Positions 1 through 9,253 are shown, numbered from the stretch's first letter. The stretch: DNA of 52,935 nt from Paraburkholderia rhynchosiae (GCF_002879865.1 NZ_PNXY01000037.1:1-52935), one strand, 5' to 3'. Notes: generated by a model from the sequence alone, not told the origin. Numbers and translations are program-made.

Positions 1-2
1 GC

Positions 3-182
3 TCGCCCGGCAAGAAGAAACAGCGCGAGTTCACGCAGGCCGATATCAATGGTGTGATTCTGGAACAGTCGCAGCAGCGGCAAATGCAACAACCACGCAA
101 ACCTGGCCGTCGGTCTGCAAAGGTGATCGACACAGACGTAAGCGCCCTGCCACTTCAGGCATCGTCCTTCAACAAGGTGTGA
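3..182 (+). CDS. C-terminal tail of an unrecognised protein (cut by window edge)
   Basis: An open frame enters from the left edge and ends at TGA 180-182, giving 59 residues. The tail is basic and Gln-rich (for example the run EQSQQRQMQQPRKPGRRS) and ends in SSFNKV. I do not recognise the family. Two short direct repeats follow about 35 bases downstream, so it could be the last gene of a mobile element, but nothing in the visible residues proves this. Reading frame and stop are seen directly; everything about function is unknown. Confidence 0.4.
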   Translation, partial: SPGKKKQREFTQADINGVILEQSQQRQMQQPRKPGRRSAKVIDTDVSALPLQASSFNKV

Positions 183-580
183 GACAAAAGGCGTTAGAAA
201 CAAACCCCTTAAACCCGGACATTTCAACTTAGCCAGAAAGCGGACATTTCAGAATGGCCTCGACAAATTCGGGAATCCTAATTAGATAGCCGGAGGTTTG
301 GCGGCGATGTGGGCTTCAAATCGGCCCGCAATTGACTTGATTGCCTGACTGCCAAACGGGTAGGAGAGGGTGCCCGTCAGCGAACCTCAGGCCAACCACC
401 ACGCCTTCCGCAGTCGCTCTTTTCCTGCCAATGCGCATTCGATCGTCTCCATCGTTTCCGCCGCCTGTCTCTTCCTGGCTGGTGACGCTATCCGTTTTAC
501 GGCGTCGTTTCTGTTTGCGACCGCACCCAACCGGCGCACACGCTCGCGCGCCGCTTCAAACTGTGTTGATCAGTATTCGG
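183..580. other. Spacer without a supported gene
   Basis: About 400 bases between the left-edge gene tail and the 3' end of the CoiA-like pseudogene. Besides the two CGGACATTTCA repeats I see no coding region with protein-like composition; the open frames here run into the antisense of the CoiA-like gene. Confidence 0.5.
216..251. repeat. Two direct copies of CGGACATTTCA
   Basis: CGGACATTTCA occurs at 216-226 and again at 241-251, same orientation, start-to-start distance 25 bases. Short spaced copies of a GGACATTTC-type word are typical of the transposase-binding ends of some insertion sequences, IS21-like ones in particular. No transposase is visible and the opposite end was not found, so the assignment to an IS end is only an inference. 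Confidence 0.4.
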
Positions 581-1910
581 TTATCCGACGACCAGATCGG
601 CCTCGCGCAGCAGCGCCACAACGGTGCGCTCGGGCGCATGAAGCCGGAGCATCAGGTCCTGCACGAAGGTCGCCACCGATACTGCAGGATGGCCATCCTC
701 AAAATATTCCAGAAGCCGCTGGACCTGGTTGACCGGAATCTCCAGCCGCACACGCTCCGAGCAGACGCGCAGGCCGCTGACACTCAACCTCGCATCTGGG
801 TTCCACCGCAACGTCGAGAGCCCGTTGGGACGCGGGTCCGGCACCACGCGGAATTGCTGGTCAGGCAGTTCCGCCAGATAGCCCTGCGCGGTGAGCGCCC
901 GGAGATATTGATGGACCGCGACCTTTTCCGCATCTTCGAATGCGGGAACGATTCTGTAGCGCATGTCGAGCCAGCCAAGCACCGTCAGCATCGTGAAGTC
1001 CCTGGTACTCGCGCCTTCAGCGGCGGGACGCACGAACTTGCCAAAGATGTCCGCTTGCCAGACTCGCGGGTCGACACAAAACGAGCCTTTTCCGGTCACG
1101 TCAACATCGGCCGCATCCGGCCAGCGCGCGCATGGCTCGCCTAGCTGTTGCTCAAAGGCGCCGATCTTCTCCGCGACAGGCAGTTGCCGATAGGCTGCAT
1201 CGGCCGCTAGCCCGCCGGCTTGCACCCATGGGGTGACGGCTACAGGCACCGACAGCTTCGCGGCAGGCTTTTCGACCTCGCCAAAGAGCAGCGCCACTTC
1301 GGCCGGCCGCCGCTTGGGCGGCGCATGACGTTCGCGATTGCCGATCGCCGGGTGCCACAGCCAAACCTTGTTCGTTAGCCCATGCAGTACGACTTCCCGG
1401 AGATCGCCAATGCCCAGCACTTCGCCCGGTTTCGGGATCGAGATTTCAAGCGCAGCGTAGCCGAGAGCCCGGATGGTCGATCGCGTCGATGCGTCGTACA
1501 ACGACTTGATGGCGATCTGGATGATCAGCGGTCCCGCCAGCGTCTCGGCAAAGAAGTCGACCGGGATTCCATCCACTGTGGTGCGGACTGACGCCAGACC
1601 CCATTCTTCAATGATGTGGCGCTTGCCATGTCCAGTACCTTTCTGTGTCAGCGCAGGGAGCGACGACGAACCGGCTCTCGGCAAGCAGTTGCACCGCCGC
1701 GGCGTGCAGTGCGCGCTGCGCATCAAGCTCGCAGGCAGCAGGACGCACGTGCCGGAAGTCCGCTTGAGAAGCGTCTTGACGACACAGGGTGACCTCGCCA
1801 CCGCAGCCGGCGCAATAGAAGATCGCCGGGCCAACGGACGGCAGGTCGTTCGCCGCGACCACTTGACCCGCCTTGTTCCTGGCGAAAGCCATGTGCGAAC
1901 TAAAAGCCAT
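581..1910 (-). pseudogene. CoiA-like nuclease gene with a frameshift
   Basis: The first part, starting at ATG 1910 with AAAGGA six bases upstream, encodes a zinc-ribbon start: FYCAGCGGEV is followed by a conserved FRH. This is the N-terminal pattern of competence CoiA-like proteins. It hits a stop at about 1608. The rest of the protein continues in another frame from about 1655: KRHIIEEWG, then VDFFAETLAGPLIIQIAIKS, a nuclease-like D..(E/Q)xK core, and a long C-terminal region to 581. Joining the frames needs a one-base correction near 1654-1656, which would give a protein of about 440 residues. CoiA-like proteins outside competence operons are often found on mobile elements. Whether the shift is biological or an assembly error cannot be told from here. 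Confidence 0.6.
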
Positions 1911-2029
1911 TAGATGTCCTTTGCGAACCACAAGTAGTGGGAGACTCGCCGCGAGTGAGGTCGTGCCTGATTTCTACCACATTAGAGTAAATGGAATGAG
2001 ATACGACAATACGACACGGTCGCGAAAAT

Positions 2030-2698
2030 TCACAGATGGCCGCCGTCGACATAATCGAGCACGCGCACACCGGTTTTGGCCGCGTGGTCGCAGTGCAGGC
2101 GGCCGGCGTACTGCTGCAGCGTGCCCGTCCAGGCCACCGGCATGGCGAATACCAGCGTCTCCAGTGCCGGGTGGTCGAAAACTTCGCCTACCAGCCTGCC
2201 GGTCGCCAGCACGATCCGGGGTGTGCCAGCGGCCAGCGCGTCAAGGGCCGCGAGCTGTGCTGCACGCGCCTTTTTCGCGAGGCGCCCGCGCAGCACGAAC
2301 TGCGGCTGTACCGGCCCGCCAGAGCCTGCTTCAAGCGTTCGAGATGGTCTGTGCGCTCGGTGAGCACCAGCACCTTGCGCCCCTGCCCGTACTGCGCAAT
2401 GATGGTGGCGGCGATCATCTGCATGCGTGCCGCGACCTGCGCGAGATGCGCGAACACTGTCCGCTTCGGCGCTTCAGCCGCGACGTTCACCGCTGCGGTG
2501 AGCCTTTGCGGGAGCGCTTCCAGCAGTTGGGGGGCGCCGGCTGGCAGGCGCGACGTGTGCCGGATCGGCCCGCACAGTATGAACATGACGGGCTGCTGGC
2601 TGTCGCGCCGCAGCGGCGTCGCGGTCAGACCCAGCACATAGCGCGCATGAACGGTCTTGAGCGCCGCCTCGAAGGAATCCGCCGGGACGTGGTGACAT
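2030..2698 (-). pseudogene. Remnant of a superfamily II helicase (TOTE-type)
   Basis: Read on the minus strand, the coding similarity begins abruptly at CHHVPADSF, the second half of a DECHH Walker B motif, at about 2698. It continues through GLTATPLRRD (motif III) and VLVLTERTDHLERL (motif IV). The frame breaks near 2309; reading on in another frame gives LRGRLAKKARAAQLAALDAL and the motif VI region QYAGRLH, ending in a TGA at 2030. Upstream of the CHH the frame is closed by stops, so the N-terminal half is missing. The Arg normally following QYAGRLH is Cys here. The LTATPLRRD... IRH style fits helicases of TOTE conflict systems or of restriction subunits. This is clearly a dead fragment: 5' truncated, one frameshift, and probably 3' truncated too. 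Confidence 0.65.
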
Positions 2699-2772
2699 CA
2701 ACTGAAGCGCAACTCAGCGACAGACCGGAGTTTTACGACAGGCAGAAGGAAAGTCAGGACAAAACCTGCATC

Positions 2773-3156
2773 ATGGAAAAGTACACGCCCGATTGCGCGC
2801 CCGCACCTGGATCATGGCTCGAACTCGATGAACAGGAGCGAATTTCTCTCGTCGAAACGTATCACCGCGTCGCCCGGCTCAAACTTCCCAACGTCACGGC
2901 ACACGCTGCGTTCCACGTGATCGTCGAAAACCAGATTGCCCTGAACCTTGAGCCCGTGGTCCGGGCGATGCATCGACTCAGGAACCAGGGACTGTCGCGA
3001 CACGATGCTATCCACGCCATCAGCTCGGTCGCCGCAGAGCATCTGTTCGATATTTTGAAGACGGAGCGGAACGAAAACCCTGAAGCTTCGCAGGCGTCTT
3101 ACTACGCGGCGGTGGAGCGATTGACGGCGGCACATTGGCACAAAGGCGAACCCTGA
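2773..3156 (+). CDS. Conserved small protein, function unknown (127 aa)
   Basis: Starts at ATG 2773 and ends in TGA overlapping the next ATG by one base. The middle has a regular conserved-looking pattern, HAAFHVIVENQIAL, then RHDAIHAISSVAAEHLFDIL, with spaced His and Glu residues that could be metal ligands, though this is only suggestive. No signal peptide or membrane segment. The tight TGATG coupling to the following gene suggests one transcript. The gene begins about 75 bases from the break in the helicase remnant, so it sits right at a mosaic junction. I cannot name the family with certainty. Confidence 0.6.
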   Translation: MEKYTPDCAPAPGSWLELDEQERISLVETYHRVARLKLPNVTAHAAFHVIVENQIALNLEPVVRAMHRLRNQGLSRHDAIHAISSVAAEHLFDILKTERNENPEASQASYYAAVERLTAAHWHKGEP

Positions 3157-3458
3157 TGCGGATACCATCGAAGCTTCAGCCGTGGTTTGAAGCGCGGCAG
3201 CGTTTCAGGTTGAGCCACGCTCATATCCAGATGGCCCGCGAACCGGGATTGAATCCCCGACGATTCGGGTCGCTGGCTAACGGGCAGCAGGAACCGTGGA
3301 AGCGTCCCCTCGAGGAATTCATTGCACATTGCTACCACAAGCGTTTTGGTCGCACTACGCCAGAACACGTGCAATCTCTGGAAGAGGCCGTGAAGCGTGC
3401 GGAAGGGCGGCGCAGCGAGCGAAGGGAAAGAAAGGCGGACCGGGCGGTTCTACCGTGA
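3156..3458 (+). CDS. Conserved small protein MRIPSKLQPWFEARQR family (100 aa)
   Basis: The start is ATG 3156, overlapping the TGA of the previous gene. The first 60 residues (RIPSKLQPWFEARQRFRLSH, then MAREPGLNPRRFG and EEFIAHCYHKRFG) form a compact conserved pattern that I have seen in hypothetical proteins carried on proteobacterial accessory elements. The C-terminus is highly basic (RAEGRRSERRERKADR). The function is not known. The Pro in MAREPGLNP and the Gln-rich NGQQ look like drift from the usual sequence, so the copy may be relaxing. Probably co-translated with the preceding gene. Confidence 0.55.
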   Translation: MRIPSKLQPWFEARQRFRLSHAHIQMAREPGLNPRRFGSLANGQQEPWKRPLEEFIAHCYHKRFGRTTPEHVQSLEEAVKRAEGRRSERRERKADRAVLP

Positions 3459-3671
3459 ACAACCCGCCCGCTGTCCCGTAAAAGAGATCGGGCTTCACTG
3501 ACCGGGCCGCAGCCCGGCCTCGACGTCGCCATGACAGACCGGCGAAAAATTGCCGGACCACAGGTGGCGGTAACCAGGTACGACGGGAATGGGCACGGCA
3601 ACGGACGACCGCCTGCGAGGGCGACAGGTTGGGGGAAGAGCGTTGTTTAAGGCCGCTTAAATAAGCCTCAG

Positions 3672-3707
3672 CGCTAATTAAGTCAAAGGCGTATTGCTTA
3701 ATTAACG
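3672..3707. promoter_or_regulatory. AT-rich inverted repeat upstream of the Fic gene
   Basis: CGCTAATTAAG at 3672-3682 and CTTAATTAACG at 3697-3707 form an inverted repeat with one mismatch and a 14-base spacer. It ends 21 bases before the Fic start codon. The AT-rich dyad stands out in GC-rich DNA and lies where an operator would overlap the promoter. Fic proteins of this class carry a C-terminal winged helix, so autoregulation is possible but unproven. Confidence 0.45.
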
Positions 3708-3728
3708 ACTAATTGCCATAATTCATCC

Positions 3729-4931
3729 ATGGCTGACGAGAGTACAACAAATCCCCGGCTGGGCCGATTCGTCGAAACCGCCGTAGGCGGTGAGATTGCG
3801 AGCGCATTCGTGCCGCCGCCCCTACCGCCCGACCCCCCTATTGACGTCTTGAGTCTGCTTGACCGGCTCAGCCTTGCCGAGCGGGCGGTCGGGCGGCTGG
3901 ACGGCATCACGATGCTTCTCCCCCGGCAGGAGCTTTTCCTCTACATGTATGTGCGCAAGGAGGCCGTGCTGTCGTCCCAGATCGAGGGCACCCAGTCCAC
4001 CTTGACCGATTTGCTTCGTTTCGAAACCGAGGCACAGGCCGGCCAACCCATCGACGACGTCCGGGAGGTGTCGAACTACGTTGACGCGATGATGTATGGG
4101 CTGCACCGGCTCCAGGAGTTGCCGCTCTCTCTGCGGTTAATCCGCGAGATGCATGCGCGCCTGCTTCAAAGTGGGCGGGGGGGCACTAAAAGCCCTGGCG
4201 AGTTCCGCAGGTCCCAGAACTGGATCGGCGGGACCCGACCCGGCAACGCCCAGTATGTGCCGCCGCCCGTGAACGAGCTCGACCCCTGTCTTGATGCACT
4301 TGAAAAGTTCATGCATGAGGACCGCTCGCGCTTGCCGGCGCTGATCAAGGCCGGACTTCTTCATGTCCAGTTCGAGACGATCCACCCGTTTCTTGACGGC
4401 AACGGCCGCATTGGCCGGCTGCTCGTCACCCTGTTCCTCAAGGTGCATGGGGTTTTGCACTCGCCGCTCCTCTACCTGAGTCTCTACCTCAAGACGCACC
4501 GGGGGGACTACTACCGGCTCCTGCAGGAGGTGCGTGAACGCGGTGCCTGGGAACCCTGGCTCGAGTTCTTCCTCGATGGCGTGGCGGAGACAGCAAACCA
4601 GGCGTTTGATGCTGCAACACGGATCGTCGGCCTGTTCAAGGAAGACCGGGAGCGGATCACTGCGGAGAGCGAGCGGGCCGGATCGGCCCTGCGCGTCCAT
4701 GACCTGCTTCAACAGAATCCATTCCTTACTGCCAACCTGCTGGTTGAACGTACCGGCCTCAGTGCGCCGACGGTCAATGCTGCGCTTGCCGACCTGGAAC
4801 GCCTCGGTGTGGTGGAGGAAGTAACGGGGCGCCGGCGCGGACGCGTGTTCGGCTATCGGCGTTATCTCGCCATCCTTGGCGAAGGCACGGACCCGCTTCC
4901 CGCTCAACAGGACCAGACTCCCGGCGGGTAG
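3729..4931 (+). CDS. Fic family protein (class II, N-terminal inhibitory helix, C-terminal winged helix)
   Basis: This 400-residue protein has the Fic signature HPFLDGNGRIGR from residue 219, with the catalytic His219 and the Asp/Gly/Asn anion loop intact. Fic proteins usually transfer AMP from ATP to a hydroxyl of a target protein. The motif SSQIEGT at residues 82-88 is the (S/T)xxxE(G/N) inhibitory helix; its Glu86 normally blocks productive ATP binding, placing the protein in class II (N-terminal inhibition). Residues from about 325 onward read as a winged helix (FLTANLLVERTGLSAPTVN), as in soluble Fic regulators. Length fits the common 370-400-residue family. No antitoxin partner is next to it, as expected when the inhibitor is built in. 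It is the only intact larger gene in the left accessory block. Confidence 0.9.
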   Translation: MADESTTNPRLGRFVETAVGGEIASAFVPPPLPPDPPIDVLSLLDRLSLAERAVGRLDGITMLLPRQELFLYMYVRKEAVLSSQIEGTQSTLTDLLRFETEAQAGQPIDDVREVSNYVDAMMYGLHRLQELPLSLRLIREMHARLLQSGRGGTKSPGEFRRSQNWIGGTRPGNAQYVPPPVNELDPCLDALEKFMHEDRSRLPALIKAGLLHVQFETIHPFLDGNGRIGRLLVTLFLKVHGVLHSPLLYLSLYLKTHRGDYYRLLQEVRERGAWEPWLEFFLDGVAETANQAFDAATRIVGLFKEDRERITAESERAGSALRVHDLLQQNPFLTANLLVERTGLSAPTVNAALADLERLGVVEEVTGRRRGRVFGYRRYLAILGEGTDPLPAQQDQTPGG

Positions 4932-5797
4932 CGCCCCGGCCATCCCGAAGCGTCATCGTCTTCGGCTCCGGAACCACCGGTCCGGCTTTTCGTGAGCTTT
5001 TCCCGTGCAAGCGCTCGTCGTTGTCGACGCGGGCGCCCGGGACCGGCGGGTGGCAGCGCCGGAAAAATTGAACGATTAGTTATGTTTGAGGGCGGCAAGG
5101 TTGCTCCGTCGACCACTAAAGAGGATGTAATGGCTATGTAACGCTGGCAAGCTCGGCGTGGAAGCTTGCGCGATGAAGAGAACAGATCGCTTCATGAACG
5201 TCATCGTTTTCATGCCACAGCCATCCGCTGCGCCCGGCGAATGCTGATGAGCATGGAAGGACGGCCGTTCCGGTGTGATATCGCTGACCCGGGCGACGAG
5301 CTTTGAGTCGCGGACCGTATTGCCATTGCACGGCAGTTATAACTAAGGATCTCGAATTATTGGCATGGTCGTTCGTGCTTAAACAGATAGTCGGCCCCAA
5401 GCCTATTCTTTCCGCAGCGGCACGCACAGAGGTCCAGCTGGAGCCGTCTCGCTTTCCCGTGAAATGCTGTCCGGCCCGAAATCCGCACTTCACCAGTCCA
5501 GACGATGCTTCTCTTCTGTCTCGCGGTGACGGGTGTCGTCGTCGCTATGAAGATAGATGCTCGTCGTCGAAATCGATGGGGGACCAAACCGCGCAGATCG
5601 ATCGCTTTCATGACGTCTCCATCCAAATTGAGCTTTTCGGCTCCTCTTTCCGAAAGAGGAGAGCCCGCTGCTCGTTTCGCTTCAAGCCGGAACAACGGTG
5701 CATGCGTTGCAGTGTAGGGACGGTCGGCCCATGCGAGAACTGGCAAACGAGACATTTCAGCTATACTGACCTGACATAGCTCATTGGGGACCTGACG
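4932..5797. other. 866-base spacer, no supported gene
   Basis: Open frames exist on both strands at 5303-5920, but their translations are low-complexity and match nothing I know, and they overlap the 5' end of the LysR gene or each other antisense. A stop-rich stretch lies at 5040-5150. I see no IS ends or RNA gene. It is most likely eroded accessory DNA plus the promoter of the downstream LysR gene. Confidence 0.5.
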
Positions 5798-6742
5798 GTG
5801 GACTACGCTGCCTGGAAGCTGTTCATCGACGCCGCGGAACTCGGCAGTTTGAGCAAGGCCGCCGTTGCCTATGGGACAAGTCAGCCGCACATCAGCCGCC
5901 AGATTGTTGAGCTTGAGCAATACTGCGGCGGCCGTTTGTTTCAGCGGACCGGGCGAGGCGTGGTATTGACCGAGTTGGGGGCGCGTATCGCCCCGCGCAT
6001 AAGGGCGTGGCTGGCCGGTACAGAGCAGTTGTCAAACGACATCCGCAGTACGGCGGGAGAGCCGATCGGCTTGGTCAGAATTGGAGTCCTGCCTTCCACC
6101 GCGCATCCGCTTGTCAGCACCCTTTACCATCGCCTTCGGGAGCGTTATCCCCTGGTGCAACTACAGGTGCGCGAAGGTCAAGGTGCGTTGCTGGAAACGT
6201 GGCTGGAAAACGGCAGTGTCGACCTCGCAATCCTGTTTCGAAATAGTCCTACGCCGAAAAACGCTGACGAGTATCTCGTTGAGGCGGCGACCTACCTGGT
6301 CGGTGCAGAAGGCGATCCTTTGACAAAGCAGTCCACGATTGCTTTTTCAAAGCTCGACGGGATTCCACTGGTCTTTTTCTGCCGCCCCAACAGCTGGCGC
6401 GACCGGCTCGAACAACTTGCGGGTGAACACCAGGTCTCCCTCATCTTCGCGGCGGAAGCTGACTCTTTGAGTCTGCAGGGGCACATCGTGGCAGACGGCG
6501 GAATCTACGCGTTGCTCGGACCTTATGCGATTACCAATCTTGAAAAGGAATGCCGGTTGCAGGCGTCGATGGTGGTTAATCCGTCCGTGCCGCGCTTCAT
6601 TGCACTTGCCATGTCTCCCCACGGCGAAATGACGCTTGCTTGCCGCACGGTCATGCAGCTCACCAAGGAGATAGCGCGTTCGCGGAACCTCTCATCCGAT
6701 CTCCAACTGGGCGTGTCAGCAGCTTTCCTGCGATCCATTTGA
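5798..6742 (+). CDS. LysR-family transcriptional regulator
   Basis: This 314-residue LysR protein starts at GTG 5798 (MDYAAWKLFIDAAELGSLSK). The N-terminal winged helix-turn-helix is clear (AAVAYGTSQPHISRQIVELE, residues about 22-41), followed by RLFQRTGRGVVLTELG. The remainder is a periplasmic-binding-like effector domain beginning about residue 88 (GLVRIGVLPSTAHPLV), of the Cbl/Nac/CynR-like style. No divergent structural gene lies next to it: the upstream 866 bases are empty and the downstream neighbour is another LysR gene on the same strand. The target is therefore unknown and may lie outside its surroundings. Confidence 0.85.
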   Translation: MDYAAWKLFIDAAELGSLSKAAVAYGTSQPHISRQIVELEQYCGGRLFQRTGRGVVLTELGARIAPRIRAWLAGTEQLSNDIRSTAGEPIGLVRIGVLPSTAHPLVSTLYHRLRERYPLVQLQVREGQGALLETWLENGSVDLAILFRNSPTPKNADEYLVEAATYLVGAEGDPLTKQSTIAFSKLDGIPLVFFCRPNSWRDRLEQLAGEHQVSLIFAAEADSLSLQGHIVADGGIYALLGPYAITNLEKECRLQASMVVNPSVPRFIALAMSPHGEMTLACRTVMQLTKEIARSRNLSSDLQLGVSAAFLRSI

Positions 6743-7379
6743 ATGGTTGAAATGCAACGGCGAAACGCGTCGACGTTGAAAGGACCGCGCCATGATTAAC
6801 GATGGCAACGGACGCAAGGGCCCGGCGCTGTCCGGTAGCCTTTCCACCAGAGAAAAGGCGCCATGCCCCGCCACCAGAAGCCGCACCGTTGACAACTGCA
6901 TGATCAGGTGCGTGATCTACGTGAATTCCGGACGACTCCTTCGTGGATGTACCGGCCATTCGAACGTCTCGTTATGGCCACTGGCGAATGTCAACTTGTG
7001 GCCGACTGTACGTGCTCGCCGACTTCAACGTAAGCCACCATTCAAAAGCATTCGCCGTGCGCCAGCGGCTGCTTTGTGACGCCATTGCTCAGCGGGTGCG
7101 ACCGGCTAATCAGGGACGCCCGGCGCTAGTTATCCTACGGCCGCTTGCCAAGTGTTAGCGGCCATCCCCTGCGATGTGACCCCGCAAGTCTCCCAGCTTC
7201 CCTGCCATCCGTTGCGGAATTGCTGCATCATGTGCAGCAATTATCTGCACTTATCCAGCTTGATGCACGAGTCCGACTTTCTCATAATTGGCGCAACGAA
7301 AGGTCATCGGGAGACGGTCGGACGCGTCGATCACGAAATCAGCGCAATCGCGATCTTGTTCAACCTCTCGTACGGACCA
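6743..7379. other. 637-base spacer between two LysR genes
   Basis: No convincing coding sequence. The frame of the next LysR gene stays open back to 7152, but the extra 76 residues are Cys-rich, not LysR-like, and there is a better start at 7380. A 95-residue frame at 6792 has random composition. The last part presumably carries the promoter of the downstream regulator. Confidence 0.5.
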
Positions 7380-8318
7380 ATGGAATACGACAATATTTTC
7401 GATAACCGTCACTCGGACGAAATCGCTGCCTTCCTTGCGGTGGCAAAGCAAGGCAGCTTCGTTGCAGCCGGGAAGCTTTTGAACCGCCACCCGACCGTGC
7501 TTTCGAAGCGGATAGCCGCGATGGAGGCACGACTTGGCGTCCGATTAATGGAGCGATCGACGCGACATGTTCGATTGACCCAGGTTGGGCTAGATATGGC
7601 GTCGCGTCTGCAAATGGCAATGGCGATGATCAGTGATGCAGAGCGGCAGGCAGCAAGTGAATCTGCCGACGTCCGAGGAATTTTGAGACTGGCGCTCCCT
7701 GCCTCGATGGGGCGTCGATGGATTGCACCGATACTGCCAGAGTTCATGGAGACGTATCCGGCGGTAAAAGTGGTCGCTGAGTTTGATGAGCGATTTGTCG
7801 ATCTGATACGCGAAGGGTTCGACGCAGCTATACGTATCGGTGAGCTTGCAGACAGCCGACTGGTAGCAAAAAAACTAAGCACGCATCGCCGGATTCTGGG
7901 CGCTGCACCGTCCTATGTCAAAAGGCGAGGCCACCCCGCAGGACCGGCAGAATTGATAAATCACAATTGCCTTCGCTTTAGCGGATTCACATCATTCCCG
8001 GAATGGAAGCTGGTTCGTGGAGAGGAGCGACACACCTGTCCTGTCGACGGAAGTTTAACGACTAACGATAGCGATACGTTGCTAGCAGCCGCTGTTTCGG
8101 GAACTGGAATTGTCGGCGCGGGGGAGTGGCTTATGAATCAGGACATATCGCAAGGACGACTGGTCCGCGTACTGCCGGATTGGGAACTGGATTCAGCGGG
8201 GGACATATCCTTTGTCCGGCCTTCCGCCAAATATGAAGCAGCGCCGGTGTCTGCCTTCAAAAGCTGGATCGAAAGCCGATTCAGGCACGGAGCACCGTGG
8301 GATTTTCCCCTGCGATGA
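7380..8318 (+). CDS. LysR-family transcriptional regulator (CrgA-like group)
   Basis: This is a LysR regulator of 312 residues when started at ATG 7380 (MEYDNIFDNRHSDEIAAFLA). The frame is open further upstream, but that extension does not look like the family. The helix-turn-helix region is FVAAGKLLNRHPTVLSKRIA, followed by RLGVRLMERSTRHVRLTQ. The effector domain has the usual phrases GILRLALPASMGRRWIAPIL and LIREGFDAAIRIGELADS, typical of the large CrgA/AaeR-like group that often controls efflux or small-molecule export. It precedes a RarD-type permease by 23 bases on the same strand, so the two are probably one operon and the permease may be its target. Confidence 0.85.
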   Translation: MEYDNIFDNRHSDEIAAFLAVAKQGSFVAAGKLLNRHPTVLSKRIAAMEARLGVRLMERSTRHVRLTQVGLDMASRLQMAMAMISDAERQAASESADVRGILRLALPASMGRRWIAPILPEFMETYPAVKVVAEFDERFVDLIREGFDAAIRIGELADSRLVAKKLSTHRRILGAAPSYVKRRGHPAGPAELINHNCLRFSGFTSFPEWKLVRGEERHTCPVDGSLTTNDSDTLLAAAVSGTGIVGAGEWLMNQDISQGRLVRVLPDWELDSAGDISFVRPSAKYEAAPVSAFKSWIESRFRHGAPWDFPLR

Positions 8319-8341
8319 CGAGCCTTAAATAGGAGAACGAC

Positions 8342-9253
8342 GTGTTGAAAGGTGTAGCTTTGTCCATCACAGCCACAAGCCTCTTTGCAGGTTTGTATTA
8401 TTACGCTACGTTGCTGCACCCGCTTACGGGCGAAATGATATTTGGCTGGCGGATGGTTCTCATGATGCCTTGCATCACCGTTTTCCTGATTGCAACTGGC
8501 GAATGGAGAAAGGTCAAGGCGTTGTGTTTGCGGATCAGAAAAAGTCCTCAGCTATTCCTTTACCTTGTGCTGAGCAGCGCGCTTCTCGGAAGCCAGCAAT
8601 GGCTGTTCATGTGGGCTCCCCTTAATGGCCAAGCGCTTAATGTCTCCATGGGCTACTTCCTGCTTCCATTGGTGATGCTACTTGTTGGCCGCTATTTCTA
8701 CAAAGAGAGACTGAGCGGTATGCAGAAGCTCGCGGCCGCATCCGCAGCCATCGGCGTCGCTAATGAATTTTATCAAGTTGGCGGCGTATCCTGGACATCG
8801 CTCTTTGTCTGTCTCGGGTTCCCTGCGTATTTCGCTCTGCGGCGCAGGCTGAATACGGCTCATCTTGGCGGTCTCTGGTTTGACGTCACGCTAACCTTGC
8901 CCGCTGCGTTCTGCTTTGTCTCCCGCACACCACACGATGCTTTCTCTACCGCCCCGCACCTGAGTGTTTTGCTTTGCTTGCTTGCTATCATCAGTGCTGC
9001 CGCCTTTATGGCCTATACGGTTGCGAACCGGCTGCTTCCATTCGGGCTGTTCGGATTGCTGGGGTATGTTGAGCCAGTTCTGATGGTGATGGTCTCCCTG
9101 ATGCTTGGTGAGCGAATCCATGCGGAACAGTGGTTAACGTATATTCCGATCTGGATCGCGGTCTTGCTTCTCGCTGCCGAAGGTGGAACGAACCTGGCTG
9201 GCTTCAAACTGAAACGCCGTGTCCTTGCAGGGTCTCCGTGCGACTGTAACTAA
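8342..9253 (+). CDS. rarD: RarD-type EamA/DMT permease
   Basis: A hydrophobic 303-residue protein with about ten membrane segments and the RarD pattern: MLKGVALSITATSLFAGLYY at the start, then GWRMVLMMPC, QWLFMWAPLNGQALNVSMGYF in the middle, and LLPFGLFGLLGYVEPVLM near the end. RarD proteins are drug/metabolite-superfamily permeases of mostly unknown substrate. The start is GTG 8342, with AGGAGA shortly before it. It lies 23 bases after a LysR gene on the same strand. The C-terminus after about residue 285 is short and basic. A long inverted repeat that could terminate transcription begins 38 bases after the stop. Confidence 0.8.
   Translation: MLKGVALSITATSLFAGLYYYATLLHPLTGEMIFGWRMVLMMPCITVFLIATGEWRKVKALCLRIRKSPQLFLYLVLSSALLGSQQWLFMWAPLNGQALNVSMGYFLLPLVMLLVGRYFYKERLSGMQKLAAASAAIGVANEFYQVGGVSWTSLFVCLGFPAYFALRRRLNTAHLGGLWFDVTLTLPAAFCFVSRTPHDAFSTAPHLSVLLCLLAIISAAAFMAYTVANRLLPFGLFGLLGYVEPVLMVMVSLMLGERIHAEQWLTYIPIWIAVLLLAAEGGTNLAGFKLKRRVLAGSPCDCN

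Noticed and set aside
341..1144. 267-codon plus-strand frame at the left end
   Set aside because: It is the antisense of the CoiA-like pseudogene and has no recognisable domain.
3729..4931. Possibility that the Fic gene is one half of a two-gene toxin-antitoxin pair
   Set aside because: The inhibitory motif is inside the Fic protein itself and no small antitoxin-like gene is adjacent; the next upstream gene is unrelated.
5303..5920. Overlapping open frames on both strands before the LysR gene
   Set aside because: No family resemblance, Ser/Arg/Cys-rich, no start signals, and they overlap each other antisense.
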